Positions 42,304-51,008 of a stretch of 64,000 bases of DNA are shown here, piece by piece. A program made the translations under genes and the position numbers. Every line of letters starts with the position of its first letter. Within the stretch, counting starts at the first letter, position 1. The notes beneath the pieces were generated by a model. It ran no database searches and was not told where the DNA came from. It saw only the letters and a program-made list of their open reading frames with translations. The stretch lies in assembly GCF_014041915.1 (NCBI RefSeq), contig NZ_CP059472.1, forward strand, positions 558,001 through 622,000, given 5' to 3'. This stretch comes from Marnyiella aurantia. Its GTDB lineage: Bacteria > Bacteroidota > Bacteroidia > Flavobacteriales > Weeksellaceae.

Positions 42304-43083
42304 ATGAATAGATATCCTCCCAAAAGTGTCATCAAGCAATTACGTGATGAATCCAAATTCATGTGCTCGGCAGAAAATTGTAGCGTTCCATATCTGGAAT
42401 ATCATCATTTTGATCCGCCATGGCACTTGGAAAATCATCATAGAGTAAACGGTATGATTGCACTTTGTCCCCTACACCATCGACAAGCGGATGGTGGTGC
42501 ATGGACAACAAAACAGCTCCACGAATTAAAAAGGCGCAATAGCACAATAAATCACGAAGAAATTAGTGGTAGATTTAATTACTTAAGAAATGAATTTTTA
42601 CTAAACGCAGGCGGGAACTTTTATTATAAGAACAAGTACGCAGAAATAGCCTTAGGCAAAAATCGACTTGTATGGTTTGAGAATGTAGATGAAGGATTTA
42701 AAGCTTTAAACATCGAACTGTTTGATGGCGATCAACAGACATACTTCCGTATCGAGAATAATTCCTGGAAGATAGCGAAGCACATAAAAGATGTAGAATG
42801 TCCACCTAACGGTAAATCTTTAAAGGTTGATTTTACAAACGGAAACTTTATAAAAATTTCATTTGTAGAGATTCCTGATGTAAGTTCCTTAGTTAATAAA
42901 GTGGGCGAGTTTTGTTCCGGCAAATTAAGGCAAGAATCACCAATTACGCTAGTTTCAGTTGGTTTAAAACTTAAGGAATACAATATTCACTTTCAGGCTA
43001 ATAAATCACTTATCGGTAATAATACGATGCAGGGACTAATATCAACCGATAATCCTGTGGGATTATGGTTGCCTGAGAAGTAA
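42304..43083 (+). CDS. Orphan HNH-like protein
   Basis: 259-aa protein. Residues 18-62 form a zinc-bound HNH-like centre: C21-x4-C26, H34-H35, N49 and C55-PL-H58-H59. The remaining about 170 residues are beta-rich with several aromatic strands (NRLVWFENVDEGFKAL, YFRIENNSWKIAKH) and no recognised family. The gene looks more AT-rich than its neighbours, stands alone with non-coding DNA on both sides, and may have arrived by transfer. It could be a nuclease acting in defence or a non-catalytic HNH protein; the sequence does not decide. Confidence 0.65.
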   Translation: MNRYPPKSVIKQLRDESKFMCSAENCSVPYLEYHHFDPPWHLENHHRVNGMIALCPLHHRQADGGAWTTKQLHELKRRNSTINHEEISGRFNYLRNEFLLNAGGNFYYKNKYAEIALGKNRLVWFENVDEGFKALNIELFDGDQQTYFRIENNSWKIAKHIKDVECPPNGKSLKVDFTNGNFIKISFVEIPDVSSLVNKVGEFCSGKLRQESPITLVSVGLKLKEYNIHFQANKSLIGNNTMQGLISTDNPVGLWLPEK

Positions 43084-43316
43084 TATTTACGATAATGATA
43101 TTTATACTGCAATTGTAAAAGCATTTATAAATTCAACGTCCAGATTTCCTGTTTATAGAACCTAATTCTCTAACGAATTGTCAGGCGACAGCATGCAGTA
43201 GGCGAAAACATGCACAACTCTCCAACGGGAATTGAATTCGTCATAAAACTTCAAATCCTTATATTTACGAAGCGTTTAGTGAAATAACCCCTGCGTAACG
43301 GTATAAAAAGAGATAT

Positions 43317-44069
43317 ATGAAAATAGGTTTACTTGGTTTTGGAAAGACAGGAAAAGCAGTTGCAAATGTAATTCTGCAAAATAAAAATTTTCAGCTGCAA
43401 TGGGTGCTCAAACGCAGTACCCTACTCGAAAACAGAAATGCAGCCGAATTTCTTGGCGTAGATTCTGAGGATTCCGGACTCATCGTTTCCAGTGCCAGCA
43501 TGACCGTGCCCGACCTTCTGGATAAACATCCTGTGGATATTATTATCGACTTCTCCTCGGATTCAGGGATTCACACCTATGGTCACTATGCAGCGGAGCG
43601 TGGCATCAAAATCATTTCTGCAGTCTCCCATTATAAAGAAGAGGAACTGCAGTTGCTGCAAGAGCTCGCTGCTCAAACGGTGGTATTCTGGAGCCCAAAT
43701 ATAACACTGGGCGTAAACTATCTGCTGTTCGCAGCCAAATTCCTGAAAAAAATTGCTCCTGATGTTGACATCGTGATCGTTGAAGAACATTTTAAAGAAA
43801 AGGACGGAATTTCCGGAACTGCAGCCAAGATTGCTGAAGCTTTAGATGTTGAGAAGTCAGAGATCAACTCTGTACGCGCAGGGGGAATCGTGGGCAAGCA
43901 TGAGGTGGTATTTGGCTTCCCCTATCAAACGGTAAGACTTACGCATGAATCCATTTCACGGGATGCCTTTGGTAACGGAGTGCTGTTTGTGGCAGGTAAC
44001 CTGACCGACAAAACCAGTGGCCTTTATAATTTCGAGGACATTCTACTGCCGTATTTCTCTACGAATTAG
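43317..44069 (+). CDS. dapB: DapB-like 4-hydroxy-tetrahydrodipicolinate reductase
   Basis: 250-aa NAD(P)-binding oxidoreductase. The N-terminal Rossmann motif is GLLGFGKTGKAV; the C-terminal domain has VEEHFKEKDGISGTAAKIAEAL, equivalent to the catalytic His/Lys and SGTA substrate loop of DapB, and the terminal VRAGGIVGKHEVVFGF block. DapB reduces dihydrodipicolinate to tetrahydrodipicolinate for lysine and meso-diaminopimelate. The sequence departs from standard DapB: a single His precedes the Lys-x-Asp loop where HH is usual, so it may be a divergent or paralogous form. Confidence 0.8.
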   Translation: MKIGLLGFGKTGKAVANVILQNKNFQLQWVLKRSTLLENRNAAEFLGVDSEDSGLIVSSASMTVPDLLDKHPVDIIIDFSSDSGIHTYGHYAAERGIKIISAVSHYKEEELQLLQELAAQTVVFWSPNITLGVNYLLFAAKFLKKIAPDVDIVIVEEHFKEKDGISGTAAKIAEALDVEKSEINSVRAGGIVGKHEVVFGFPYQTVRLTHESISRDAFGNGVLFVAGNLTDKTSGLYNFEDILLPYFSTN

Positions 44070-44225
44070 ATAAAATCGTCCGATTCCTGCTTACCCAGAA
44101 TGCGTGACTTCTACTTTCTCTTTGGGACGATACTGGACCGATGCCTAAATCAACAGCATTTTCGCCTTAATCACTGATGTAAATATTTTGCTGTCAGCAC
44201 CAAAACAGTAAAGCAATTTCTATTT

Positions 44226-44241
44226 GTTAGAGTTGTCTAAC
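44226..44241. promoter_or_regulatory. Perfect palindrome ahead of second TonB receptor
   Basis: GTTAGA (44226-44231) and TCTAAC (44236-44241) are perfect inverted 6-mers with a GTTG spacer. They abut a TTTG (44243-44246) that could be part of the -7 region, 31 bp before the ATG. The form resembles metal-dependent repressor sites of the DtxR/MntR class; regulator identity is inferred. Confidence 0.55.
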
Positions 44242-44271
44242 TTTTGTAGATTTACAACTCAAACTTTACAG

Positions 44272-46371
44272 ATGAAATTAAGGTTACTCTTTCAAATGGT
44301 ATTTCTGCCGGTGATGTATTATTCTCAAAGCATTCCAGCAGACAGCACGTCGCTGGTAGTCTCCACTCCAGATACGATAGCGGAAAAGACCGCTTCTTCA
44401 ATAGACGAGGTGGTAATTTCCGGCACTATGAAACCGGTAAGGCGGTTAGACAGTCCAATACCGGTAGAGGTTTACTCACCGGCATTCTTCAGGAAAAATC
44501 CAACACCTAATATCTTTGATGCGCTTCAGAATGTAAATGGAGTGCGGCCACAACTGAACTGTAATATCTGCAGTACCGGCGACATACACATCAACGGTCT
44601 GGAAGGCCCTTATACCATGGTACTGATTGACGGAATGCCAATGGTTAGTTCTTTGGGTACCGTGTATGGTCTCACCGGAATTCCAAATTCCCTGGTCGAG
44701 AGGATTGAAATTGTGAAAGGCCCCGCCTCCTCGCTTTACGGAAGTGAAGCGGTGGGTGGCATCATTAACATTATCACCAAAAAAGCGGAAAACGCACCGA
44801 CTTTCAGCGCCGACGTGATGTCGACCACCTGGTCTGAGCATAATATTGATCTGGGGTTCCGTATGAAGGCAGGAAAAGGCATCAGCGTGCTCACCGGCGT
44901 CAATTATTACAGTTCTAATGAGACCACTGATAACAACAAAGATCAGTTTACCGATGTTCCGCTTCAGAATCGGATATCGGTATTTCAGAAATGGGATTTC
45001 AGGCGTCCTGAAAACAGACTTTTCAGCGTTGCGGCAAGATATCTGTACGAAGACCGCTGGGGCGGCGATGTACGCTGGAACCGTTCCTACCGCGGCGGAA
45101 ACGAAATTTATGGCGAGAGCATTTATACTAACCGTGGAGAACTCTTTGGCGCCTACCAACTACCGGTTCGGGAGAGCATGAATCTGGGTTTCTCCTTTGT
45201 AAACCATGACCAGGACAGCCGCTACGGAACGTTAAGTTATATTGCGAATCAGAAAGTCGCCTTCGGACAGCTGGCCTGGGACCGCCTTTTTGGAAAACAT
45301 GACCTGCTTGCAGGTGCAGCAGTGCGTTACACTTATTATGATGACAATACCCCGGCCACGGTAAATCAATCCAATACCAATCAGCCCGAAAAAGTGCTTT
45401 TGCCGGGCGTCTTTATCCAGGATGAAATAAAACTCAACAGCAGTCACAGTGTCCTGGCGGGTCTTCGGTATGATTATAATCAAAGCCACGGATCCATCCT
45501 CACGCCAAGATTTGCTTACAAGTGGGCACCTAACGAAGAGAATATCCTGAGATTCAATGCCGGAACCGGCTTCCGTGTGGTTAATCTCTTTACGGAAGAC
45601 CATGCAGCACTCACAGGGTCACGGGACATTCTGATCCTGACCGGGTTGAAACCTGAGCAATCCTATAACGCCAATCTAAATTACACAAAGAAAATCTATC
45701 AGGAGTCAGGGACGTTTATCAATCTGGAAGCAACAGCTTTTTACACTTACTTTACCAACCGGATAGTGCCTGATTACGAAACCGACTTTAACAAAATCAT
45801 TTACGATAATCTGAAAGGCCATGCAGTAAGTCGCGGACTGAGCCTGAATGCGGACCTGAACCACAGCAGCGGTGTGAAATTGATCCTGGGTGCGACACTT
45901 ATGGACAACACACTAACTGAAAACGACGTGCGAAAACATCAGTTGCTTACTGAGAACTTTACCGGTACATGGGCTATATCTTACAGGATCCGAAATTCTA
46001 ATCTGTTACTGGATTATACCGGAAACGTATACAGTCCCATGCACCTGCCGCTTTTAGGCGCTTTGGACCCACGGAAACCCAGATCACCGTGGTGGAGCAT
46101 ACAGAATATGCAGATAACCTATGATGGCCTGAAGAAGTGGGAAATTTATGCTGGGATAAAAAACCTGCTGAACTGGACACCGAACCGCGGAAACCCTTTC
46201 CTGATCGCGCGAAGCCATGACCCGTTTGACCAAAACGTGGTGTTCGATCCTTCGGGCCAGGCAGTCGCCACACCGGAAAATCCGTACGCACTCACCTTTG
46301 ATCCCACCTATGTGTACGCACCCAACCAGGGAATACGTGGATTCCTGGGTGTCAGGTTTAAACTGGACTGA
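44272..46371 (+). CDS. TonB-dependent receptor with Cys-pair plug
   Basis: 699-aa outer-membrane receptor. It has a signal peptide (about 1-19), a TonB-box-like SIDEVVISG (43-51), a plug (about 60-175) with the C97-NI-C100 pair just before DIHINGLEGPYTMVLIDG, and a C-terminal barrel ending in an aromatic-rich strand (GVRFKLD). The plug Cys pair is uncommon and might be redox-active or bind metal. The following thioredoxin-fold gene starts one base after its stop codon. With the palindrome upstream, uptake of a metal or metal chelate is the leading guess. Confidence 0.86.
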   Translation: MKLRLLFQMVFLPVMYYSQSIPADSTSLVVSTPDTIAEKTASSIDEVVISGTMKPVRRLDSPIPVEVYSPAFFRKNPTPNIFDALQNVNGVRPQLNCNICSTGDIHINGLEGPYTMVLIDGMPMVSSLGTVYGLTGIPNSLVERIEIVKGPASSLYGSEAVGGIINIITKKAENAPTFSADVMSTTWSEHNIDLGFRMKAGKGISVLTGVNYYSSNETTDNNKDQFTDVPLQNRISVFQKWDFRRPENRLFSVAARYLYEDRWGGDVRWNRSYRGGNEIYGESIYTNRGELFGAYQLPVRESMNLGFSFVNHDQDSRYGTLSYIANQKVAFGQLAWDRLFGKHDLLAGAAVRYTYYDDNTPATVNQSNTNQPEKVLLPGVFIQDEIKLNSSHSVLAGLRYDYNQSHGSILTPRFAYKWAPNEENILRFNAGTGFRVVNLFTEDHAALTGSRDILILTGLKPEQSYNANLNYTKKIYQESGTFINLEATAFYTYFTNRIVPDYETDFNKIIYDNLKGHAVSRGLSLNADLNHSSGVKLILGATLMDNTLTENDVRKHQLLTENFTGTWAISYRIRNSNLLLDYTGNVYSPMHLPLLGALDPRKPRSPWWSIQNMQITYDGLKKWEIYAGIKNLLNWTPNRGNPFLIARSHDPFDQNVVFDPSGQAVATPENPYALTFDPTYVYAPNQGIRGFLGVRFKLD

Positions 46372-46372
46372 T

Positions 46373-46849
46373 ATGAAATTGGCTGCCGCATTTATTCTGT
46401 TTTTACTTCCTACGATGATGTTTTCGCAAAGCAATAATGAAAGCACTGATAAACATGCACTGGAAGAAGCACAAATCCGCCGTTCCGAAGCGGCCCGTCC
46501 GCTGATTATATTTATAACTGCCAACTGGTGCAGCTACTGCAGACTGATGAAGAAAAAGGTCTTCGGTAATGCTAACGTAGCCACAAAGATTGAGTCAGGT
46601 TTTTACTTTGCAGAACTCAATGGCGGGTATACGAAACCAATTAAATGGGAGGGAAAAACCTACTGGTTTGCACCCACGGGCGCGGGCACCGGAACACATG
46701 AGCTGGCGTTTCATTTGGGTGCCGTAAACGGAAAACTCTCCTACCCAACGATGGTTATTCTTGATGAAAATAATCAAGTTCTGTACCGGTACAGCGGCTA
46801 TCTGAAAAGTCATGAACTGCTGGAGTTACTGGGCCATTTCAAAAAGTGA
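46373..46849 (+). CDS. Periplasmic thioredoxin-family protein
   Basis: 158-aa exported thioredoxin-fold protein. A signal peptide (about 1-19, ending FSQS) is followed by the active site W52-C53-SY-C56 in ITANWCSYCRLMKKKVF, and a cis-Pro segment SYPTMVILDENNQ. The gene lies one base after the TonB receptor stop codon, so the two are coupled. It may reduce or isomerise the receptor's plug Cys pair or deliver electrons for metal release. The long upstream frame beginning at 46217 overlaps the receptor and is not used. Confidence 0.85.
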   Translation: MKLAAAFILFLLPTMMFSQSNNESTDKHALEEAQIRRSEAARPLIIFITANWCSYCRLMKKKVFGNANVATKIESGFYFAELNGGYTKPIKWEGKTYWFAPTGAGTGTHELAFHLGAVNGKLSYPTMVILDENNQVLYRYSGYLKSHELLELLGHFKK

Positions 46850-47244
46850 TGGTCAGTTACTAAGTTTTCCCAGCTGGAAATCCGCTGGAGCAAAGGGTAC
46901 AGGCAATGACTGGTGTGAACATTATTTAACTGTATTTGATTAACAGATAAGGTACGACAACTGTGAGATAGCTATTCAACTCTACGTTTGCCTGCCCTAA
47001 ATGACCTTGTAATCAAATTCAAGCTTTATGAATGGTTCAACTATTTGTACATTTCATCCGGGATAAACACCAGTTATATACTTTCTGCGCACAAAAAAAC
47101 TTAATCGCGTGCAAAACCAACTTTTGGCCGGCTTATGGCTCTGTTCAACTACGGGCACGACCTAAGTGCTGAAATCAAAATGACCAACCATTTAAAAGGA
47201 GCGTATGCCGAAAAGCTTAAGAGTAGGTAGGGAAATAAATAAAG
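46850..47244. other. Gene-free intergenic region
   Basis: No supported gene. A 31-codon frame (47135-47230, ATG to TAG) exists but has no recognisable homology or upstream signal. No terminator hairpin with a T-run is obvious after the thioredoxin gene. Confidence 0.4.
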
Positions 47245-47919
47245 ATGAAGTTCAAAATTACAGTAGAGAGCATTAAAACAGTAGAAGAGATTACGGGGTA
47301 TTGGCAGAATCAGGACTATATCAATTTAATGGAACGGTTTAATTTTCCTGATGCGGGCACCCTGAAACCGGAGAATCTAAACGAAATGCTGCAGATGGCC
47401 ATTACAGATTTCGAACCGAATGAAGCGGCCGCAATCGTTTTAAACTATAAACTTTCTGAACGACTGAATGAAGGTCAGATCGCTCAGATATCCAATGACA
47501 TGCTTTTAGACAAAGTATCTGAAGAGTACCCGGAAATTGATTTGCATTACGATCTCTTTAATATTAACCAATTGCTGCATAAGGCATATAACGGGAAATT
47601 CCCTAATGCAAAAGCAATAGTGGCAGATTTTTCCATGGTTTCCAGCGAGGGCTATGAGGGAGAAATTACAAAGGAGATGGTACTTAAATCTTTTAATAAT
47701 GGACTTTCTGACGGAAATCTAATCAAAAGGTTATTTACCGAACAGATGAGCACCGACCAGAAATTTACTGAAGCAGAAGCGGTTATCTGGGAATTAAATA
47801 CAGAAGATTCCATAAGTTTTACGTTGATTACTTCAGAATATTGGTTAAACAAACAGGATATCTTAGCTCCGGAATTTGAAGGCGAATGCCTTTTGCCGAA
47901 AGAGGAGGAAACCGAATAA
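47245..47919 (+). CDS. Hypothetical cytosolic protein
   Basis: 224-aa acidic protein with no signal peptide or membrane segment. It is mostly helical (residues 25-110 with LNEMLQMAITDFEPNEAAAIVLNYKL) with a C-terminal beta part (about 170-210) and ends in a Glu-rich tail (LPKEEETE). It is not assigned to a family. Codon choice and composition match the neighbours. It is convergent with the HExxH membrane gene, 49 bp apart. Confidence 0.6.
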   Translation: MKFKITVESIKTVEEITGYWQNQDYINLMERFNFPDAGTLKPENLNEMLQMAITDFEPNEAAAIVLNYKLSERLNEGQIAQISNDMLLDKVSEEYPEIDLHYDLFNINQLLHKAYNGKFPNAKAIVADFSMVSSEGYEGEITKEMVLKSFNNGLSDGNLIKRLFTEQMSTDQKFTEAEAVIWELNTEDSISFTLITSEYWLNKQDILAPEFEGECLLPKEEETE

Positions 47920-47968
47920 TCACGGTCAGTTCATTTTGGGCTTGCCATACAACTCCATTGGGGTTTAT

Positions 47969-48310
47969 TCAAGCTGAAGTCTTTCCTACAAACTTCCAGA
48001 ATCCCCAAAGTTTTCGTCTGCGCAGGTAGTTAAAGTCGTGTTCATAGCTGTAGGCTTCACGTTCAAAGGAAATGGACTGGTAAGCACGGTGGCCGTTACG
48101 GAGCCGCATATACCAGTAAAAATACTCAAGGACATACCAAAGGTAGAAGAAAACGATAAATAGTTCCAGTTGCTGGCGCAGGTGTATTTTCTCGTGGTTC
48201 AGCAGGGTTCGGTTGCGGCGGAGCTCAGGATTTCTCAGGAAAATAAAGGGATAAAGGGTGATCCCTGAAATTTTTGTATTTTTGAGAAGCCATGTCCAGA
48301 TAATGATCAT
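47969..48310 (-). CDS. Minimal HExxH-motif membrane protein (M56-like)
   Basis: 113-aa protein with a possible metallopeptidase site: H39-E40-KI-H43 in LLNHEKIHLRQQ, a single hydrophobic helix (about 50-70) and Glu83 in SFEREAYSYE, which could be the third zinc ligand of a gluzincin. The BlaR1/M56 peptidases have the same order (HExxH, helix, Glu), but this protein lacks a sensor domain and is far shorter. The C-terminus is basic (LRRRK). Function unknown; activity is not shown. It is divergent from the small Cys-rich gene at 48350, with only 39 bp between start codons. Confidence 0.7.
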   Translation of the reverse strand: MIIIWTWLLKNTKISGITLYPFIFLRNPELRRNRTLLNHEKIHLRQQLELFIVFFYLWYVLEYFYWYMRLRNGHRAYQSISFEREAYSYEHDFNYLRRRKLWGFWKFVGKTSA

Positions 48311-48314
48311 GGCA

Positions 48315-48322
48315 CAAAGATA
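48315..48322 (-). promoter_or_regulatory. -7 box abutting the HExxH gene start
   Basis: Minus-strand TATCTTTG is an exact match and ends four bases before the ATG at 48310, again predicting a leaderless message. Confidence 0.5.
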
Positions 48323-48349
48323 AAATTTTCAGCTTTTCTTTTTTAACCA

Positions 48350-48526
48350 ATGCCAATCAATCCAATCAAAGAGAACGAGGACTTTTATTATAACGAACAG
48401 GGTTATAAAGTCTTTACCGAAACTTATCATCTGAAGCGCGGATACTGCTGCAAAAGCGGCTGCAAACACTGCCCGTACGGATACGATAAGAAAACTGACA
48501 CCTTCAAGAAACCAATTAAAAAATAA
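48350..48526 (+). CDS. Small DUF5522-like Cys-rich protein
   Basis: 58-aa protein reading ATG to TAA. Residues 31-45 hold the Cys cluster C33-C34-KSG-C38-KH-C41-PYG, which resembles the DUF5522 family of small metal-binding proteins in Bacteroidetes. The N-terminal part is polar (ENEDFYYNEQGYKVFTETYH) and the C-terminus Lys-rich. It probably binds zinc or an iron-sulfur centre; the role is unknown. The DUF4136 gene begins 6 bp after its stop, so the two are in one unit. Confidence 0.75.
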   Translation: MPINPIKENEDFYYNEQGYKVFTETYHLKRGYCCKSGCKHCPYGYDKKTDTFKKPIKK

Positions 48527-48532
48527 GCAGTT

Positions 48533-49057
48533 ATGAAAAAATATCTTCTATTGATTCTAGCTTCGGCTACGCTGGGACTTACTTCCTGCAGCCCTTTCAA
48601 CGTACGTTCCGATTATGCTGAAACCGCAAGCTTCAACACTTACAGAACCTATAAATTAAGAATTGATGACCTTAAGCTTAACGATATTGACAAAGACCGT
48701 GTTCTGAACGAAGTTTCCCGCCAACTGCAAACCAAAGGGCTCAGCGTTTCGGAAAACCCGGATCTCATTATTAATGTGAAAGCTAACCACAAAAAGATTA
48801 AAGACATCCAAAGCAGGAATCCTTACGGCATGTACGGGTGGGGCGGACCTTTCGGTTGGGGCGTAGGCATGAGCCGCACGTGGACTTCCAACCATAACGA
48901 AGGTGCACTGATCATTGACCTTATAGATGCCAAATCCAACAAACTGGTTTGGCAGGGAATCGGCAGTGGTATTTCGGTAGACTCACCGCGATCCAAGCAA
49001 AAACAAATTCCGCAAATTGTAGCTGAAATAATGGCCAATTATCCGCCAAAAAAATAG
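48533..49057 (+). CDS. DUF4136 lipoprotein
   Basis: 174-aa lipoprotein with signal peptide and lipobox LTSC (Cys about 19). The mature part is a DUF4136 domain: the start DYAETASFNTYRTYKL, the middle GLSVSENPDLIINVKANHKK, a Gly/Trp-rich loop (YGMYGWGGPFGWGVG) and the end NKLVWQGIGSGISV. The domain is an alpha/beta envelope module of unknown function, common in Gram-negatives. Co-transcribed with the small Cys-rich gene; a terminator follows. Confidence 0.87.
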   Translation: MKKYLLLILASATLGLTSCSPFNVRSDYAETASFNTYRTYKLRIDDLKLNDIDKDRVLNEVSRQLQTKGLSVSENPDLIINVKANHKKIKDIQSRNPYGMYGWGGPFGWGVGMSRTWTSNHNEGALIIDLIDAKSNKLVWQGIGSGISVDSPRSKQKQIPQIVAEIMANYPPKK

Positions 49058-49080
49058 CAACAGTATTTTATAGTAAACAG

Positions 49081-49111
49081 AAAGACCGCCCCATTGACTG
49101 GAGCGGTCTTT
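49081..49111. terminator. Bidirectional terminator
   Basis: AAAGACCGC (49081-49089) pairs with GCGGTCTTT (49103-49111), between the DUF4136 gene and the convergent CCC-motif gene. Confidence 0.78.
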
Positions 49112-49130
49112 TACTTTGACAGTACTTTCT

Positions 49131-49463
49131 TTACTGACCCATCAGGTCACGTAACCTTTCCTGCATAAGCTCCTGGTCTGAAAGTGCGTCCAGTCCAACA
49201 GTCATTATCAGGATTACCATGTAAATTACTGTAAGAGCGCTCAGTGCAATACCCACATAACAAAGAATCTTTCCGGTCTTCAAGGTTTGAAAATCGGTGT
49301 AAAGTGTTGGATTGGCCAGGTACAGTGCTTCATCTTTTTTAGCCAGCACAAGACCTACAATGCCGCACACCAGTCCAATAATACCGTAGCAGCAGCATCC
49401 CAGGATGGAAATGATACCCAGTACAAGCACAAGCGTGGAATTTGGTAGTTTCTGTTCGTTCAT
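49131..49463 (-). CDS. CCC-motif membrane protein (DUF4190-like)
   Basis: 110-aa inner-membrane protein with two hydrophobic segments (about 10-40 and 66-90). The first contains consecutive Cys residues, C23-C24-C25 in ISILGCCCYGIIGLV, the signature of CCC-motif membrane proteins; Gly-rich turns resemble DUF4190. Function unknown. It lies 19 bp after the DUF2752 gene on the same strand, and the two are often neighbours in flavobacteria, perhaps acting together. Confidence 0.8.
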   Translation of the reverse strand: MNEQKLPNSTLVLVLGIISILGCCCYGIIGLVCGIVGLVLAKKDEALYLANPTLYTDFQTLKTGKILCYVGIALSALTVIYMVILIMTVGLDALSDQELMQERLRDLMGQ

Positions 49464-49482
49464 AGTTTATTATTTAAGTTGT

Positions 49483-49773
49483 TTATTTAAACAGGAAATC
49501 ATTGCGCATAAAGTAAGAAATAACCATGATTACTGAGTTCAGAATGGCCATGATCACCAGCGCAGAAGCATAATTTCTTTTTTTATCCAGAAAATGCAGG
49601 GCTACAGTAATACCGAAAACGATCAGCGTATATACTGCCGGAAACAGCTGGAAAGCTTCCGCAAATCTGCCTTCCCAAACCATAAGCATCGCGCGCTGTG
49701 CGCCGCAGCCAAAACACTCAATGCCGAATATCTTTTTATTCAGGCAGGAAACCATATAATCTTCCGCAGCCAT
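49483..49773 (-). CDS. DUF2752 membrane protein
   Basis: 96-aa protein with an N-terminal Cys-rich motif CFGCGAQRA (about 20-28), the hallmark of DUF2752 (C-x-G-C-G-x-x-R), followed by two transmembrane helices (about 40-60 and 70-90). The Cys motif near the membrane surface suggests metal or thiol chemistry, but no activity is known. First gene of the two-gene unit with the CCC-motif protein. Confidence 0.85.
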   Translation of the reverse strand: MAAEDYMVSCLNKKIFGIECFGCGAQRAMLMVWEGRFAEAFQLFPAVYTLIVFGITVALHFLDKKRNYASALVIMAILNSVIMVISYFMRNDFLFK

Positions 49774-49822
49774 CTTTAAATTTTATGCTTTCAATAATAC
49801 AACTTTTTTTGCTTCTGACACA

Positions 49823-50869
49823 TCAAATCTTCGCACGTTCATATTGGTGCGGAAAAGGACAGTCGGCGTTGGAATCAAGCGCGCCCTGAATCGCCAAATA
49901 GGGATTCCTCAGGATTTCCCGGGCCACAAAAATAAGATCGGCTTTTTCTTGCTGAAGAATCTCCTCCGCCTGTGCGGCACTGGTAATAAGACCCACAGCA
50001 CCGGCAGGAATATTTGCTTCTTTTTTAATCTTTTCGGCAAAAGGAACCTGGTAGCCATCAAAGACGGAGATACGTGCACCGTGAATGTTTCCGCCACTTG
50101 AAACATCAATCAGATCCACTCCTTTTTCCTTCATAATTTTCGCAAGCTGCACACTTTCCTCCAGGTCCCAGCCGTTTTCGGCATATTCGGTAGCAGAAAT
50201 GCGCACGAACAGCGGATGATCATCGTCCAGGAGCTCCTGAACAGCCTCAACAATTTCGAGCAGGAATCGGCTGCGGTTCTCAAAACTGCCGCCATAACTG
50301 TCTGTCCGGACATTGGATAATGGCGAAAGAAACTGGTGAATCAGATAGCCGTGCGCGGCGTGGATTTCAATAAGGTCAAAACCGGCATCAAGGGCTCTTT
50401 TCGCAGCATCGCGGAAAGCCTGAACGAGACCGGCAATTTCTTCAGCGGTAAGCTCGTGCGGCGTACGCTCACTTTCTTCATAAGGAATAGGAGAAGGTGC
50501 TACCGTTGCCCAACCTTCCTCCAGAGAGATTTGCTTTCCGTTCCAGGTAGATGCTTTTCGGCCGGCATGAGCCAGCTGAATACCGATCTTACTCCCTGAA
50601 TTTTCATGTACAAAATTTACGATCTTCCTAAGTTTTTCTGCCTGATCATCATTCCAGATACCCATGCAACCGTTAGTGATTCTACCTTCGGGCACCACGC
50701 CGGTGGCCTCTACGATTAGCAGCCCTGTACCGCCCTGAGCGCGGCTGCCATAGTGAACGGTATGGAAATCACTGGCCAAACCATCTTCACAGGAATACAT
50801 ACACATGGGCGACATCACCCAGCGGTTTTTCAGTTCAAGGTTCCGGAATTTTATCGGAGTATAAAGCAT
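49823..50869 (-). CDS. Old yellow enzyme family NADH:flavin oxidoreductase (YqjM/NamA-like)
   Basis: 348-aa cytosolic FMN enzyme that reduces activated C=C bonds with NAD(P)H. The N-terminal MSPMCMYSCEDG carries the Cys and Tyr positions typical of the thermophilic-like YqjM subgroup; the substrate-binding His pair and Tyr lie in EIHAAHGYLIHQFLSP, followed by NVRTDSYGGSFENR. FMN-phosphate-binding and barrel-closing segments are near 300-330 (AVGLITSAAQAEEIL). The full length matches YqjM. A monocistronic gene with a possible role in quinone or enone detoxification. Confidence 0.92.
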   Translation of the reverse strand: MLYTPIKFRNLELKNRWVMSPMCMYSCEDGLASDFHTVHYGSRAQGGTGLLIVEATGVVPEGRITNGCMGIWNDDQAEKLRKIVNFVHENSGSKIGIQLAHAGRKASTWNGKQISLEEGWATVAPSPIPYEESERTPHELTAEEIAGLVQAFRDAAKRALDAGFDLIEIHAAHGYLIHQFLSPLSNVRTDSYGGSFENRSRFLLEIVEAVQELLDDDHPLFVRISATEYAENGWDLEESVQLAKIMKEKGVDLIDVSSGGNIHGARISVFDGYQVPFAEKIKKEANIPAGAVGLITSAAQAEEILQQEKADLIFVAREILRNPYLAIQGALDSNADCPFPHQYERAKI

Positions 50870-51008
50870 ATCTGAATTTAATTTTTGTTAAAGTGTAAAG
50901 TTAGTGATTACGGCAGGAATTTGCGAATTGCACCGCAATTGAGGCAATCTACCGACTGCACCTATTTTAAAGTAAAAACAGTTACCTTTACTTTCCTATT
51001 TTCACTGC

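Noticed and set aside
47135-47230. 31-codon ORF in the gene-free region
   Set aside because: No homology, promoter or start signal could be seen; length is within chance expectation.
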